Assembly (NCBI GenBank): GCA_016490735.1
Contig: JAEMWC010000001.1
Coordinates: 3,410,001-3,474,000, forward strand
Direction: 5' to 3'
Length of the DNA stretch: 64,000 bases
Origin: Pachyseris speciosa
Lineage: Eukaryota; Cnidaria; Anthozoa; Scleractinia; Pachyseridae
How positions within the stretch are numbered: position 1 is the stretch's first letter; each line of letters begins with the position of its first letter. Below, in pieces: positions 53,603-63,822 of this stretch. A program made the position numbers and the translations under genes. The notes under the pieces were generated by a model. It saw only the letters and a program-made list of their open reading frames with translations. It ran no database searches and was not told the origin of the DNA.

Positions 53603-54188
53603 TAATTAGACCCAGGCTCCAGCCGACAATTATCGTTCAGCGCGTACACTAGAAACATTGCGAATTTGCCTTGACATTGAGCTTTTTCAGCTGAAATTTT
53701 CCCTTTGTCGTCGTGTTGTAAAGAAACGAGCAAGGTGACCCACCTTTTTTATTGGTGTAATGTACTTGTAATAGGCACACGAAAAACATATTTTAAGGAG
53801 AAAAAAAGTTTAATAGTAGAAGTTGGATTATTTATATATAATTGGGGTGAAACTCTGCGTTTGGAGCCAGGAAGGAGTTTGAGATGATGATGAAGTAGTC
53901 CAGTTTCCTCACATTGTTTGCAAGATCGGGCAATTTGAAATCACAATACTAAAAGAATATAGCCCAGAAAAACAATTAGGCACTAGTTTTCACTTCTATT
54001 CATAGTTTTGCTACATAATAACAGCTTTCTTCAGTTGTTCATGCTTCGAACATTTCTCGCACAACTCCGTAAAAACACTTAGAACAACGAGTATGCAGGC
54101 GAAAACAAGCACGGTGACCCCATCTTTTTATTGCATTTTTTCAATGTCCTATGCATAACTATCAATTGTGCCAAGTCTGAAAAAAATC
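53603..54188. other. Upstream region of CENPS, no gene recognised
   Basis: No exon or repeat is recognised. It presumably holds the CENPS promoter. Confidence 0.4.
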
Positions 54189-54192
54189 TTAA

Positions 54193-54753
54193 AGTGCTAC
54201 TACGATCAAAAAATTACTCGTCTTTTTTCTTCAAATTTCTAAAGTGTGTTTGCTTAACAACCAACTCGCAAAATTTCAAGCTTTAATTTGCAAAAGTCAG
54301 TTTTTTATTTTGACTGAAATATTTCCATTTAGTGTCCGCCACTACTAACTTCAAAATCTTGAGAGAACTGGATCGGGGACATAATGACGTAGAAAGCTCA
54401 CAAGCGTAAGAATGTAGTGTGTAAACCCGGCTGCTTTAGTATGCAGCACGGGAATTTTGAGTTTTCAGACTCTCAAACTCGTGTTTTGCATACTTAATAA
54501 GCTGCATTCACACACTGCAATTTTAAACCAGTGAGTAAATGACGTCATTTTATCCTGGATCCAGCTCTCCGAGGCCTAATCGGTCAGTTATGAACGTGAG
54601 TAATGGCGTACCGTTAAATGAAAAAGTTGTACTCAAAGTAAACAGTCTTCTGCTTGAAATTAAAGATCGAAATTTCGCGAGTCGAGTGTTAAGCAAACAC
54701 ACTTTCGAAATTTGAAGAAAAAAGACAAGCGATTTTCTGATCGTAGTAGCACT
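54193..54753. mobile_element. 561-bp TTAA-site element
   Basis: TTAA flanks (54189-54192 and 54754-54757) and inverted repeats of about 110 bp beginning AGTGCTACTACGATCA. TTAA duplication marks piggyBac or Kolobok. There is no ORF; it is a non-autonomous copy. Confidence 0.85.
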
Positions 54754-54940
54754 TTAATAGTACATCCTTTTCAGGGGAATTACCTTAATAGCTTGTTCGA
54801 AAGAGCTTTCACAATGATGAAGAACGGTGTTTATTTTATTGTGATAGTACTCTTGGTTGCCAAGTTATTCAAGATTTTGATTTATGCAAATTAGGGGACT
54901 TGTGACGTCACAAGGTGGACACAAAAAATCTACAGGGTTG

Positions 54941-55287
54941 AAATTTTGCAGGGTTGATGTGCTGCCAGAACTACATATTGTGATAGTGGTTATGATGTCA
55001 CCATAGCAACGTACTCGTTACCAGACCTCTACCTTCCCAAATGAAAAATGCCTTATTTGTTGCTCCAGAGTCTAACAGACTTTCTTATACTTGTGCTGTA
55101 TAATGTCCATATTCGCTCACACCCACAGAATGAACATCAAGAGCAAATAGTACTTCTTGGGGAGGGAAACTCTGATTTTATCCTTTGGGAAGGTAGAGAT
55201 CTGGTAACGAGTATATTGCTATGGTGACATCATGACCACTATCACAATAGAGTAGTTCTGGCAGCACATCAACCCTGCAAATTTTTT
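54941..55287. mobile_element. 347-bp MITE with long inverted arms
   Basis: AAATTTTGCAGGGTTGATGT...TCTACCTTCCC is mirrored in about 55180-55287 with few differences; the arms are about 100 bp. The core is unrelated and non-coding. Confidence 0.85.
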
Positions 55288-55489
55288 TTGTTGAGGGAGG
55301 GGAGGAACCAGGGAGGGAGAAAGAAGAGGCCAAACTGAGGGTGGATACGCAAAGAGAGTTTTCACATAAAGTTTATCGACAACAAGTTTATTGAATGAAT
55401 ATGGGAATGATCATCGCAGTTATGATCACTACTTAAGGTGGGGGTGCACCTGAATACCGTTTTTTCGTCGCTTTATAACATGGATTCAG

Positions 55490-55557
55490 TGTAAGTGTCT
55501 CCCCAATTAGTAGAGCATCTGTGCTCAGCTAAATACATTTGAGACTTAAATAAAGTG

Positions 55558-55615
<58 letters not shown>
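55490..55615 (+). repeat. LINE/SINE-type 3' end with (TTA)n tail
   Basis: GTGTCTCCCCAATTAGTAGA then GACTTAAATAAAGTGATT and about 20 TTA units. It parallels the tail of the LINE at 42349 (GTCCCCAATTAGCAACACC, CACTTAAATAAAG, then TTA units), so both use a related 3' end. Confidence 0.75.
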
Positions 55616-55617
<2 letters not shown>

Positions 55618-55649
55618 ACTCATTCGCGTTTTCAAGCAATTCAAAATCC

Positions 55650-55830
55650 GGCGGGGCTAAAGTACAGGTCACATTCCACAGGTCAAAATCGAGGTCACAT
55701 TGCTATCGATAAATCACTATCCAAAATTTTGTTTTAGATTGAGGAGAAACTGTTTGGCTTAGTTACCAATCAATAAAGGTGTGACCTGTACCTGTAACCT
55801 GGGGAATGTGACCTGTACTTTAGACCCGCC
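55650..55830. mobile_element. 181-bp MITE with GGCGGG-CTAAAGTACAGGTC ends
   Basis: GGCGGGGCTAAAGTACAGGT...CACATTCC is mirrored at 55803-55830. The interior contains GTGACCTGTACCTG repeats. ATCC occurs at both borders. Confidence 0.8.
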
Positions 55831-56027
55831 ATCCAAAATCCCTCCACTCATTACACAAAGCTATGTTGTGGGATATTTTGTGAATTTTTGGGTATATTTG
55901 AGAAGAGATAATTTTACACAAAGGAAAATTTTTAGAGATTTTGGGAATATAGGTTTAAACAGAAGCGTATCAGGGAATTTGAAGTGGAAAATTAGTAGAT
56001 GGACACCAAAACAGTTCCCCCATAGCC

Positions 56028-56150
56028 TCCCACGCAGTCGTTTTTAGGGGACTCGTATTTCACCTCCTCCCCACTTGTGGGGAGGAGGTGAAATACGAGT
56101 CTGTGAAATACGAGTGAAATACCCTAAAAACGACTGCGTGGGAGGCTAAG
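56028..56150. mobile_element. MITE hairpin TAGCCTCCCACGCAGTCG
   Basis: TAGCCTCCCACGCAGTCGTT...TAGGG is mirrored before 56150. It is inserted in a repeat also present at 35710-35785. Flanking AGTTCCCC(C)A and AGTTCCCA look like a roughly 9-bp duplication. A CACCTCCTCCCCAC hairpin lies in the centre. Confidence 0.75.
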
Positions 56151-56201
56151 TTCCCAGCAACCTGCAGTGCCCTTGTGGGGTGTCAACTAACTGGAAGTGT
56201 T

Positions 56202-56246
56202 CCTTCATCAGGGTGTTACATTATATGTAACACCCTGATGAAGGAA
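56202..56246. repeat. Inverted repeat CTTCATCAGGGTGTTACAT / ATGTAACACCCTGATGAAG
   Basis: 19-bp perfect arms around a short TATAT spacer, so the hammerhead core CTGATGA appears in both orientations, head to head. Confidence 0.9.
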
Positions 56247-56272
56247 GGCTGTGCCTCCCGAAATATTGGTTT
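56231..56272 (+). ncRNA. Hammerhead ribozyme-like motif
   Basis: CTGATGA at 56235-56241, stem II GGAAGGC/GCCTCCC with one mismatch, then GAA at 56260-56262. Stem III is palindromic ATAT, T at the cleavage position, and stem I pairs ACC with GGT. It is weaker than the other hammerhead motifs in this window but has the same dimer-type stem III. Confidence 0.55.
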
Positions 56273-56570
56273 CAATATATATATTCCTCGCCGTGTAACC
56301 AGCCTTGCTTGTTTTTTACCGTTTTCTATTAAAAGATGACCTTATTCAGGTCCAAACAATGAAACTTGTAGAAATAAATTATTTAGACAGACTTTGTGTT
56401 AAGACTTGTTTTAACTTTATTTAATTCTATTTTTTTCTTTCTTTATTTAATTTTTTTTTCATTTCTCCCTTTCCGTGAGATTCTGCCTTCGTATTCACGC
56501 AATAGATCCGAACAAAAGACCTATTGCTATGGTTACGCCCGTATACAACAGAAGGGATTATCCGGTAAAC

Positions 56571-56824
56571 ATGGCGGCGACTACGGGAGAAACGAGTGTC
56601 TCACGTTATCCGTCCGAAAAAGCGGTAAAGGAAGCCCTGGATATGCTAAAACCTCCTGGTATCCTATCGAAGGTTGGTTTTGTAACTCTATTTTAAAATA
56701 ATCCCATCTAACGGCGAGCCAAGCAATCTTTTCAATTAGAATTATGAGGTGGTCGCGCGCTCGTGATTGAACGTTCGAATTTTTTTCCAGGCTTATAAAC
56801 CAGTTTCAGCTCAAAAGATATCAG
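56571..56824 (+). CDS. First two coding exons of an unidentified host gene
   Basis: Exon 1 (56571-56672) starts AAACATGGCGG and encodes MAATTGETSVSRYPSEKAVK then EALDMLKPPGILSK, with donor AAG|GTTGG. Exon 2 (56791-56824) has a pyrimidine-rich acceptor (TTTTTTTCCAG) and encodes AYKPVSAQKIS, with donor CAG|GTGAGT. The phases agree. I do not recognise the protein. It runs away from CENPS, about 3 kb from it. Later exons were not found and may lie beyond the window or in the repeats. An alternative upstream in-frame ATG exists at 56475. Confidence 0.6.
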
Positions 56825-58140
56825 GTGAGTTATATTTTTTTGTTGTTGTTTCTTTTGATTGTGTGCTAGTTTGTGAACTTGAGAAATTCAATTTAATGAG
56901 TTTAGCATTCAAACGAAGTTTATAGAATTTTGTCCTCGGTTTAAAGGGCTATGTTGAATTTTGGTAGCGCGCGCGGACTCGAATTAACTGCAGATTTCTC
57001 ATTCTCTTCCTTTTATTACTTAAATTTAAGCCGATAATCTAAGAGAGCAGCCTTATTTCGCCCAAAGTTTGATTAGTGTAGTGCAATTGGCCATGTTCTA
57101 AGGGCCTGGGAACGAATCCAAACTTCATTGCAAATCAATGGCATTGAACTAAATCCATTCTTATATGAAAGGACCTCTCAAAATAAGTACTTTCAGCAAG
57201 TTTGACTATGTTTGGTCGAAAAGTCGCCAGTTGACATGCATTTAGATCTTTAAAAAATCCCATACAAATGTCTCTATTTTGGAAAGTGTTTCCCTCAAAA
57301 CCATACAGAGTCAGGAGCCCATTACTAGGAGCATACAACTCCCATACTAAGCCTTTGTCACGGCATTTTCACAGACCGATCTATTTTTAGACTATCTTTT
57401 CCCGCGAAAAAGGGCAACAAGGATGGCAACAGCAAAGAGAGCGCCACAAAACAGTAGTTTTAGTGAGCAAAAAACAAAGGCTCTGTACGTATAGATACTT
57501 GTGGCATGTGCAGCGACTTGTGATTGGTCATTGGACTCCTGTGGGAGTCTGATTTTGGCGGGAAATTCAATCTAAAAATAAATTGGTCTGTGAAAACGCC
57601 GTGACAGTAATATAGGACAGTTGTACGCTCCTGGTGAGTCTCTAATCTTCACAATTTTCAAAAGCTCTTGTTTCAGCTCCAATTTAACTGAACAGCGTCA
57701 AAGTTGGCGAGGTGACCATTTTTTGAGACACTCTTTCATGCAGTGTCATCAATTTGTTTCCAATCGATAAATTTTAAAACTCATTCCCAGGCCCTCACTC
57801 ATTTAGAACATGGCCAATTAACTGTATACTGACTGTATACACAGACAGTCCCAGTTGGTGTAGACATCCAACTGTTGTCTATTTTTAGAATTTTACTTAT
57901 AAGTTTTATGCGCTACAGCTCAGCTAGAGCAGAAATATAATGGCTAAATTTCCCTCGCAAAAAGGCTATTTTAGTGCACAAAAACGATTCAGTAATGTTC
58001 CTGACTAAAGATGGCTGAGATGGAAATTGATAATTTATTACCAAGTTCACTTGAAAAGTCATGCTGACATTTTCAAGTTCTTTTCTTGCTTTTTGTGTCC
58101 TGCATAAAATTGGTAAGTTTGTTATGACCAACTACCAGAC
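56825..58140. other. Probable intron of the 56571 gene; no exon recognised
   Basis: No convincing exon is seen. The stretch 57350-57620 has GTCACGGCATTTTCACAGAC and an inverse-like GTCTGTGAAAACGCCGTGAC at 57589-57608, so a MITE-like inverted pair spans about 57356-57608. Confidence 0.5.
57356..57608. mobile_element. MITE-like inverted pair
   Basis: TTGTCACGGCATTTTCACAG (about 57356) is mirrored at about 57589-57608, both followed inward by ATCTATTTTTAGA or its inverse. The interior is non-coding. Confidence 0.65.
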
Positions 58141-58179
58141 AAACTACACCTTAGAGTCAACTTGGTGTCACAGCAAAAT

Positions 58180-58640
58180 ACTTATGAATACAAAATACAG
58201 GGTTCCCAAGGACAGGAAGAATTATCTGGTCTACCAAATTCAGTGCCACAAGGGTTATCACACCACTTATTCCAGAGAAATTTAGCATAACCTCTTGAGG
58301 GCCATTTTTCAAACAACATTGCTGGGCTAGCACAACTGGACAACACTCTTTTTACCTTTTGTGGGACAAAACTACTCCCAAAAGACATTCGGACGATTAA
58401 CAACATCTCAAGTTTTAAAAGGAAAGCAGCTGCCCACTTTCTTGGACTCACTTCTTAAATAACAAGAATACCATTTTTATAAATATATAACCCATGTAAC
58501 ATTTTGATTCGTTACATGTGTAAATATTTTAGCTTCCATGTAATTTTATTATCATATATTTTCTTCTTCTATTTTATCTTACATTATAGCAGAATAGCCC
58601 TGCAAAGGGGAGTCGTAATAAAGTGTCTTGATAGCAATCC
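58180..58640 (+). pseudogene. Decayed LINE C-terminus and 3' end
   Basis: The frame near 58333-58458 reads NTLFTFCGTKLLPKDIRTIN then SSFKRKAAAHFL, resembling the last motif of LINE ORF2 (G--LW--LP-EIR----). The 3' part has CGTAATAAAGTGTC. Earlier parts are not recognisable. Confidence 0.45.
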
Positions 58641-58819
58641 CTAGCTTCGCAAGCCATCCGTCTAACCCTTTGCTTACCTTACTCCTCCAAGTGTGCCAAC
58701 AACTATCAGTACCACTTCTACATGTCTCGTCCCTTATAAATTCTTAATTTCTCTCTTTAGCTCCTGATATTTCTCAACCTTTTCACCTTCCTTCTCATGG
58801 ACCCTGTGGGTAATACCCT

Positions 58820-58935
<116 letters not shown>

Positions 58936-59518
58936 TCATAATTCAGTGTAGGACTTTTTTAGGGATGATTTATGGTTAAGGTGGTGTTTTCTTCTTTTTT
59001 GTTATACATTAGCCCTAGCCCAAGGGATTTTTTTGTGGCAGTCTTACTCTTTGTTCCTGTTTGCACCTTCGCATCACTATAAAGATCCAAAGTACCCCCT
59101 CTGGTAAAAAAGAAATGTCTTCCTGAGTGGTAGATGTTCGCTTAAAGTATTCCCCTTGTAATCATGTAATCCACAGCAATGAAAAATGTCCTTCACCTTA
59201 ATGTTAATGGGGGTGTGGATGTTTTTGGTATAAGTATTTCTTGGAGGACTTTTTTTATATATTTATCAAGATATCTGGATACATTGCCTGTGTCCAACTC
59301 TTGACTGGACCATTTTTGGCCAAATTTGCATTACCCTGTCACCATTATTTCTGAGTGTTCCCATCCCCACCTCCACCCCTTCAACACAAAGGATTATGTT
59401 TCCAGGCCATGTGGTATGAATCAGGGAGAATCTATCCCCTGTGTATTTCATTGCTTTGTGGCAGGTAATACTTTCAAGAGGGAAGTAGGGTTGGTGTCAT
59501 ACGTGAGCTGAGTTTGTT

Positions 59519-59700
59519 GGTTCTTTACTCTGCTCCGAGAGGTTTTTCTCCGGGTACTCTGGTTTTCCCCTCTCCAACCAACATTTGATTTGATTTGAGA
59601 TTTGTAATTAGTAGACGAAGAGCCACCTCGTGGAATTACTACTAATAAATCGTTATTATTATTATTATTAGGTATTATTATTATTATTATTATTATTAAA
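59519..59700. repeat. Dispersed repeat with (ATT)n tail
   Basis: Inverse of the repeat at 1788-1865 (GAGAGGTTTTTCTCCGGGTA ... CCAACATTTGATTTGATTTG), then GTGGAATTACTACTAATAAA and (ATT)n at 59653-59698. The tail suggests retroposition. Confidence 0.7.
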
Positions 59701-59736
59701 TATGTTACTGATCATCGCAGTTATGATTTTCATATA

Positions 59737-60761
59737 CCGTAAAGACTCGCAGATAAGCCGCACTCACAGATAAGCCGCACCCCGACTTTAGCAACTCAAA
59801 TTTTGGAAAAAAAGTTTTTCTAGTCAAAGTCGAAAGAAATTCAAAGTCGAGTCTTAAGTCTTCTGTCTTCTTTGAACGTAAACTCGCCAACATTGAAATG
59901 GAAAATACTTCGAATTTGTACCCACAATTTTAGCTCTTTAGTAGAATAAACATCACGTCCACAACTATGACTTATGATTGATGTTATTCTTTTAGTTGTT
60001 GATAGGTATTTCTTCATTCAATAGACAGTTTTCATAGAATTTTGCGTGTTCAGGCTGCGTGTTCATCGTTCTTAATGTTCATAGCTTAGTAGCCACGCAA
60101 TAGTTCGGACGATAGAAGACTGGACACCGGCGAAGAAACAGTGGGCCATTCTCCACACAAATAGGTGGTTTGCACGTTACGTCATCGCCGCCATGCTGGT
60201 GGACGTAAACAATACATCTCTCATTAGCGCCTTTTGTTCGTCCACCAGCATTTGTTCATTTCGTCATTGTCATCTGTGTCTCTAGAGATTGGCTGCAAAC
60301 CACCTATACTCAAGAATAGCGCGTTATTTTCAATTTCTCACCCATGGAGGATCGATTGCCGTTGAAGTTACAGACCGTCGTCGATGCTGTAAACAGTTTT
60401 GTGGGGGAATGGAAATTCCATGCTGTGTCACGTTCTTCTGTTCAAGAAAAGCGACCATAAAGCGTTCAATCTGTTAACAAAGGTTTAGCACTGTTTAACA
60501 GCGACAGAAATGTGAGCTTGAAATATAAAGCTAATACTTGCATTACCAACGGCTCTTTTAGGAGCCACCAAACTTGCAAAAGCAATGATCAATACTCAGT
60601 TTTAGTTTTATGTAGTATATATTAATGTACTTTTCCATAAAAATGTCAATTCACGAAAATTTACGGCACCTTCTCCAAATGGTCTCGCAGATAAGCCGCA
60701 CCCCCGATTTCGAACAACAAGTTTTGGGAAAAAGGTGCGGCTTATCTGTGAGTCTTTACGG
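59737..60761. mobile_element. 1,025-bp element, CCGTAAAGACTC(G/A)CAGATA ends, TA flanks
   Basis: Left CCGTAAAGACTCGCAGATAA, right the inverse with one difference, TA at both borders (59735-59736 and 60762-60763). A subterminal duplicate of CAGATAAGCCGCAC is present at both ends. It contains a nested MITE at 60161-60306 and, at about 60062-60106, an inverse of 62106-62148. No ORF is seen. Confidence 0.8.
60161..60306. mobile_element. MITE, 146 bp, TAGGTGGTTTGCA ends
   Basis: ATAGGTGGTTTGCA...TGCAAACCACCTAT. A truncated inverted copy lies at 41252-41395. The interior GTAAACAATACATCTCTCAT is shared by both. Confidence 0.85.
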
Positions 60762-60773
60762 TATTCATTCTCA

Positions 60774-60774
<1 letters not shown>

Positions 60775-60832
<58 letters not shown>
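60775..60832. repeat. (TTA)n microsatellite
   Basis: About 19 TTA units directly outside the TA-flanked element. Confidence 0.97.
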
Positions 60833-60833
<1 letters not shown>

Positions 60834-61447
60834 GAACAAAGCTCTCTCCAAACAAAAAGAGGAAGACTATACAGAATCTGAGAAAGAAACGAGATTATAT
60901 AAGTTTTCAAAAGAAAAAAAACTGTGACCTCAAGATGCTGGCCATTTCTAAAAATACAGTGGGTCAGCCAAAATAGAAAAATATTTACTGACAAACATTT
61001 GTGGCTGCAAAAAGAAGAGGCTCAGCGTAAAAAAGTTGTGCGTTGCCTTCCACATAACTTCTGTAGCATCTGAATATCACAGTACTTGTTTCTCCCATCA
61101 TCTCAAGGGCAGCAAAAGAAATTGGGCTTACAATTTGCGAAAAAGATCGAATTTTCTGTGGCCGATTGGACATCTTCTATTTTCTTCAACTGTAATCTGG
61201 TTTTCGGCCGAGAAAGCAGTCAACTGTGTGAACAGAATTGCTAGGTGATGTTACAAGAACCGATTTTTAAATGCCGATTTTTATTTAATCCATGTTTTAA
61301 CGCAATGTTGAGCCCAGGCTCCTGCTCGACAAATATGGTGGACAGTGAGTGTATTCTGGTGCATTCTGGGACATTGTTGCGTTAAAAGTAAACGGTAGAG
61401 GTGTTACACGCACCAACTCCAACAAAATTCGGGCAACAATGTTGCAA

Positions 61448-61479
<32 letters not shown>

Positions 61480-61650
61480 ACTGCAAAATGTTGCGTTAAA
61501 AATCGTCCTGTGTGCAATGTTACACGAGACAACTTTTAACGCAACAATTTTGCGTTAACAATTTGCTCGTGTAACATCACCTAAAAAGTGATGTACAACT
61601 AAGTATGTAAGTAATTTTGTACATCCACATATCGCACATGAGCGAAGGCT
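60833..61650. other. No gene recognised; GTTGCGTTAAAA reiteration
   Basis: Between 61370 and 61580 variants of TGTTGCGTTAAAA and of TTTTTGAATCGCTTTC recur in both orientations, hinting at a small inverted element (GTGATGTTACAAG near 61250, inverse GTAACATCACC near 61573). That pair would give an element of about 61236-61582. Confidence 0.45.
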
Positions 61651-61654
61651 CGTT

Positions 61655-61869
61655 TAAGTACAAATGTGCCATAGAAAATGAATTAAGAATTACAATGTGA
61701 TATTTTATATAAGTATACAGATAAAAAAAAAAGAAAATAATAATAATAATAAGAAGAAGAAGAAATAAGAAATATGATAAAATAGAATGAATCGATTAAA
61801 ATCCCCTGAAGAGTGAGCAATCACGAAACAGGCTTGTAGGGATAAAAAGAGTAGTTTTTTTCTATTTTT

Positions 61870-61925
<56 letters not shown>

Positions 61926-62107
61926 TTATTTATTATCTTAATTTATCTAATTAATTATTTAATTAGGTAATCGATTCATTCTATTATATCATATTTCTTA
62001 TTTCTTCTTCTTATTATTATTATTATTTTCTTTTTTTTATCTGTATACTTATATAAAATATCACATTGTAATTCTTAATTCATTTTCTATGGCACATTTG
62101 TACTTAA
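61655..62107. repeat. Long inverted repeat, about 140-bp arms
   Basis: 61655-61798 and 61968-62107 are inverse copies (AGTACAAATGTGCCATAGAA ... GAATCGATT) differing mainly in run lengths of A, T and AAT. The spacer holds a hammerhead motif and a (TA)n run at 61874-61921. Head-to-head repeats are typical of Penelope-like elements. Confidence 0.9.
61801..61843 (+). ncRNA. Hammerhead ribozyme motif, copy A
   Basis: Stem I ATCCC (61801-61805) pairs with GGGAT (61839-61843). Core CTGAAGA (61806-61812; position 7 of the core tolerates change). Stem II GTGA-GCAA-TCAC. GAA at 61825-61827. Stem III ACAGGCTTGT. A at the cleavage position. Complete and well paired. Confidence 0.8.
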
Positions 62108-62150
62108 CTATTGCGTGGCTACTAAGCTACGAACATTAAGAACGATTTTA

Positions 62151-62193
62151 ATCCCCTGAAGAGTGAGCAATCACGAAACAGGCTTGTAGGGAT
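62151..62193 (+). ncRNA. Hammerhead ribozyme motif, copy B
   Basis: Identical to copy A over all 43 bases, 350 bp downstream in the same direction. Tandem same-strand hammerheads are how retrozymes and Penelope LTRs make unit-length RNAs. Confidence 0.8.
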
Positions 62194-62289
62194 AAAAAGA
62201 GTAGTTGTTTTCTATTTTTCAATATTTTGCTCTACTTTAACGTATCGAGCACTGTGCTACGGAATACGGAATAATCGAAACATAGTTTT

Positions 62290-62291
<2 letters not shown>

Positions 62292-62336
<45 letters not shown>
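62292..62336. repeat. (TA)n microsatellite
   Basis: Dinucleotide run abutting a 5'-truncated SINE copy. Others lie at 61874-61921 and 62836-62873. Confidence 0.95.
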
Positions 62337-62337
<1 letters not shown>

Positions 62338-62339
<2 letters not shown>

Positions 62340-62400
62340 CTGGAGACCCAGGTTCGATTCCTGGCTGAGCCACATTTTCACTTAATTACTTAGTTGATGA
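62338..62400 (+). repeat. tRNA-like SINE, 5'-truncated copy
   Basis: Starts in the anticodon region (ATCTGGAGACCCAGGTTCGA) and is identical to the copy at 62746 through CAAATTAACCTTGTCT. Confidence 0.8.
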
Positions 62401-62701
62401 TTTCTGTTCCCAAATTAACCTTGTCTGTTTGTATTACTCAGAAATCGCTAATGAATCGCCATCCAAATGGGAATAGGCTGGTGATCCTAAGTAATTAAGG
62501 CAATCAGTTGCTAATATATCCCCTCCCTACCTTACTGTACTTAATTAATTTCCAGGGGGATTTGGCCTTGCATCGCTGATCGATCGGGGAGTAGTGACGT
62601 GATCCTGGTTGCAGAAAATGTGTGAAATTGTCTCCTAGGACCTTACCATAAAAATAAGGCCACATTGTGTATGTGTTGTACAGTAAAAATATGTGTCAAC
62701 C

Positions 62702-62832
62702 CAGTGTGGTTGGTTCAGTGGCCTAGTGGTTAAGGCATCCGACCGGTAATCTGGAGACCCAGGTTCGATTCCTGGCTGAGCCACATTTTCACTTAATTAC
62801 TTAGTTGATGATTTCTGTTCCCAAATTAACCT

Positions 62833-62835
<3 letters not shown>
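62702..62835 (+). mobile_element. tRNA-derived SINE
   Basis: A box GGCCTAGTGGTTAAGGC and B box GGTTCGATTCC are canonical for Pol III; the ends GTGGTTGG... and GAGCCAC pair imperfectly. The body CACTTAATTACTTAGTTGAT and then a (TA)n run follow. The earlier copy's body extends into the unit between them, so the arrangement is tandem-like. Confidence 0.75.
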
Positions 62836-62879
<44 letters not shown>

Positions 62880-63822
62880 GAAAATATGGGTAATTAGGCC
62901 GTCTGTTTACAAAAATCACAGCTGCAGTCATAAGAAGATGATAATTGTATCTGTTGTAGGTTTCTTCTAAATAAAGAAAGTGATTCCGATGTCCTTACAT
63001 TGTCTGGTAAATTATTCCATTGTTTTCCGGTCTGCTACATGAAAGAATGCTGCATATAATACGTTGTTGGCCTTGGAAGAACAACCTTGAGATGGCCCCG
63101 TAAGCTGTACCTGTTCCTTCGCAGGGTAAACGTTTCACGAATGTAATTCGGTGCTTGACCATAAATACTTTTATATACGAGTATAAGTGCTTGTTCTATG
63201 CGCCGATGTTCCAGGCTTTAAATACGTGCAATTTTTAATAATTCTTCATAAGAAGTCGATTTAGACTGATTAAGAAGAATTCTTAAAGCGAATGCGTTGG
63301 TTGACTCTAGTTTTGCAGACAGACCTTTACTTAGGCCTATAAACAGTTGTGATGCGTGTTCAAAGTGAGGCAGAATGAAGGCTTTATATATAGTTAATCA
63401 TAATTTCTGGAGGGATGAATTTGCGAATGCGACGAAGAATTGAAACTTTTGCGTTCACTTTGCGGCAGACTTCTTTAATATGTGCTTGAAAAGAGAGAGA
63501 GCTGTCGATGATTACTCCAAGAAGCTTGATATGTGCAACGTAGTCCAGCTCATGGTTGTCGATAACAAAGGGCGTTGGTAGAATTGTTCTGTGGAAGACG
63601 ATGGATTGTGATTTACTGTGATTGATCGCCAGAAAGTTACTATGAAACCAGGAGGCGAGAAGATCAAGACTATTTTGTAGATCTATTTGCAAGGTGGATG
63701 GACAAGGGCTTGAGGAGTACCCTGTAGTATCATCGGCATAAAATCTCAAGGAACAAGAAGTATCTAAGAAGTTCACGTCGTTCAAGAATATGTTGAAAAG
63801 GAGGTGGCCCAAGATGGAACCC
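62880..63822 (-). mobile_element. 5'-truncated LINE, RT C-terminal part
   Basis: The frame starts with QGSILGHLLFNIFLNDVNFL right at the break (about 63822), then FYADDTTGYSS (catalytic DD) and HIKLLGVIIDSSLSFQAHIK. After a stop near 63384 it continues as AKLESTNAFALRILLNQSKS and ends with QWNNLPDNVRTSESLSLFRR near 62950. Post-RT motifs are conserved but frames are broken. Confidence 0.85.

Noticed and set aside
62702..62780. Functional tRNA gene
   Set aside because: Good A and B boxes but poor acceptor and anticodon stems; repeated nearby with the same SINE body.
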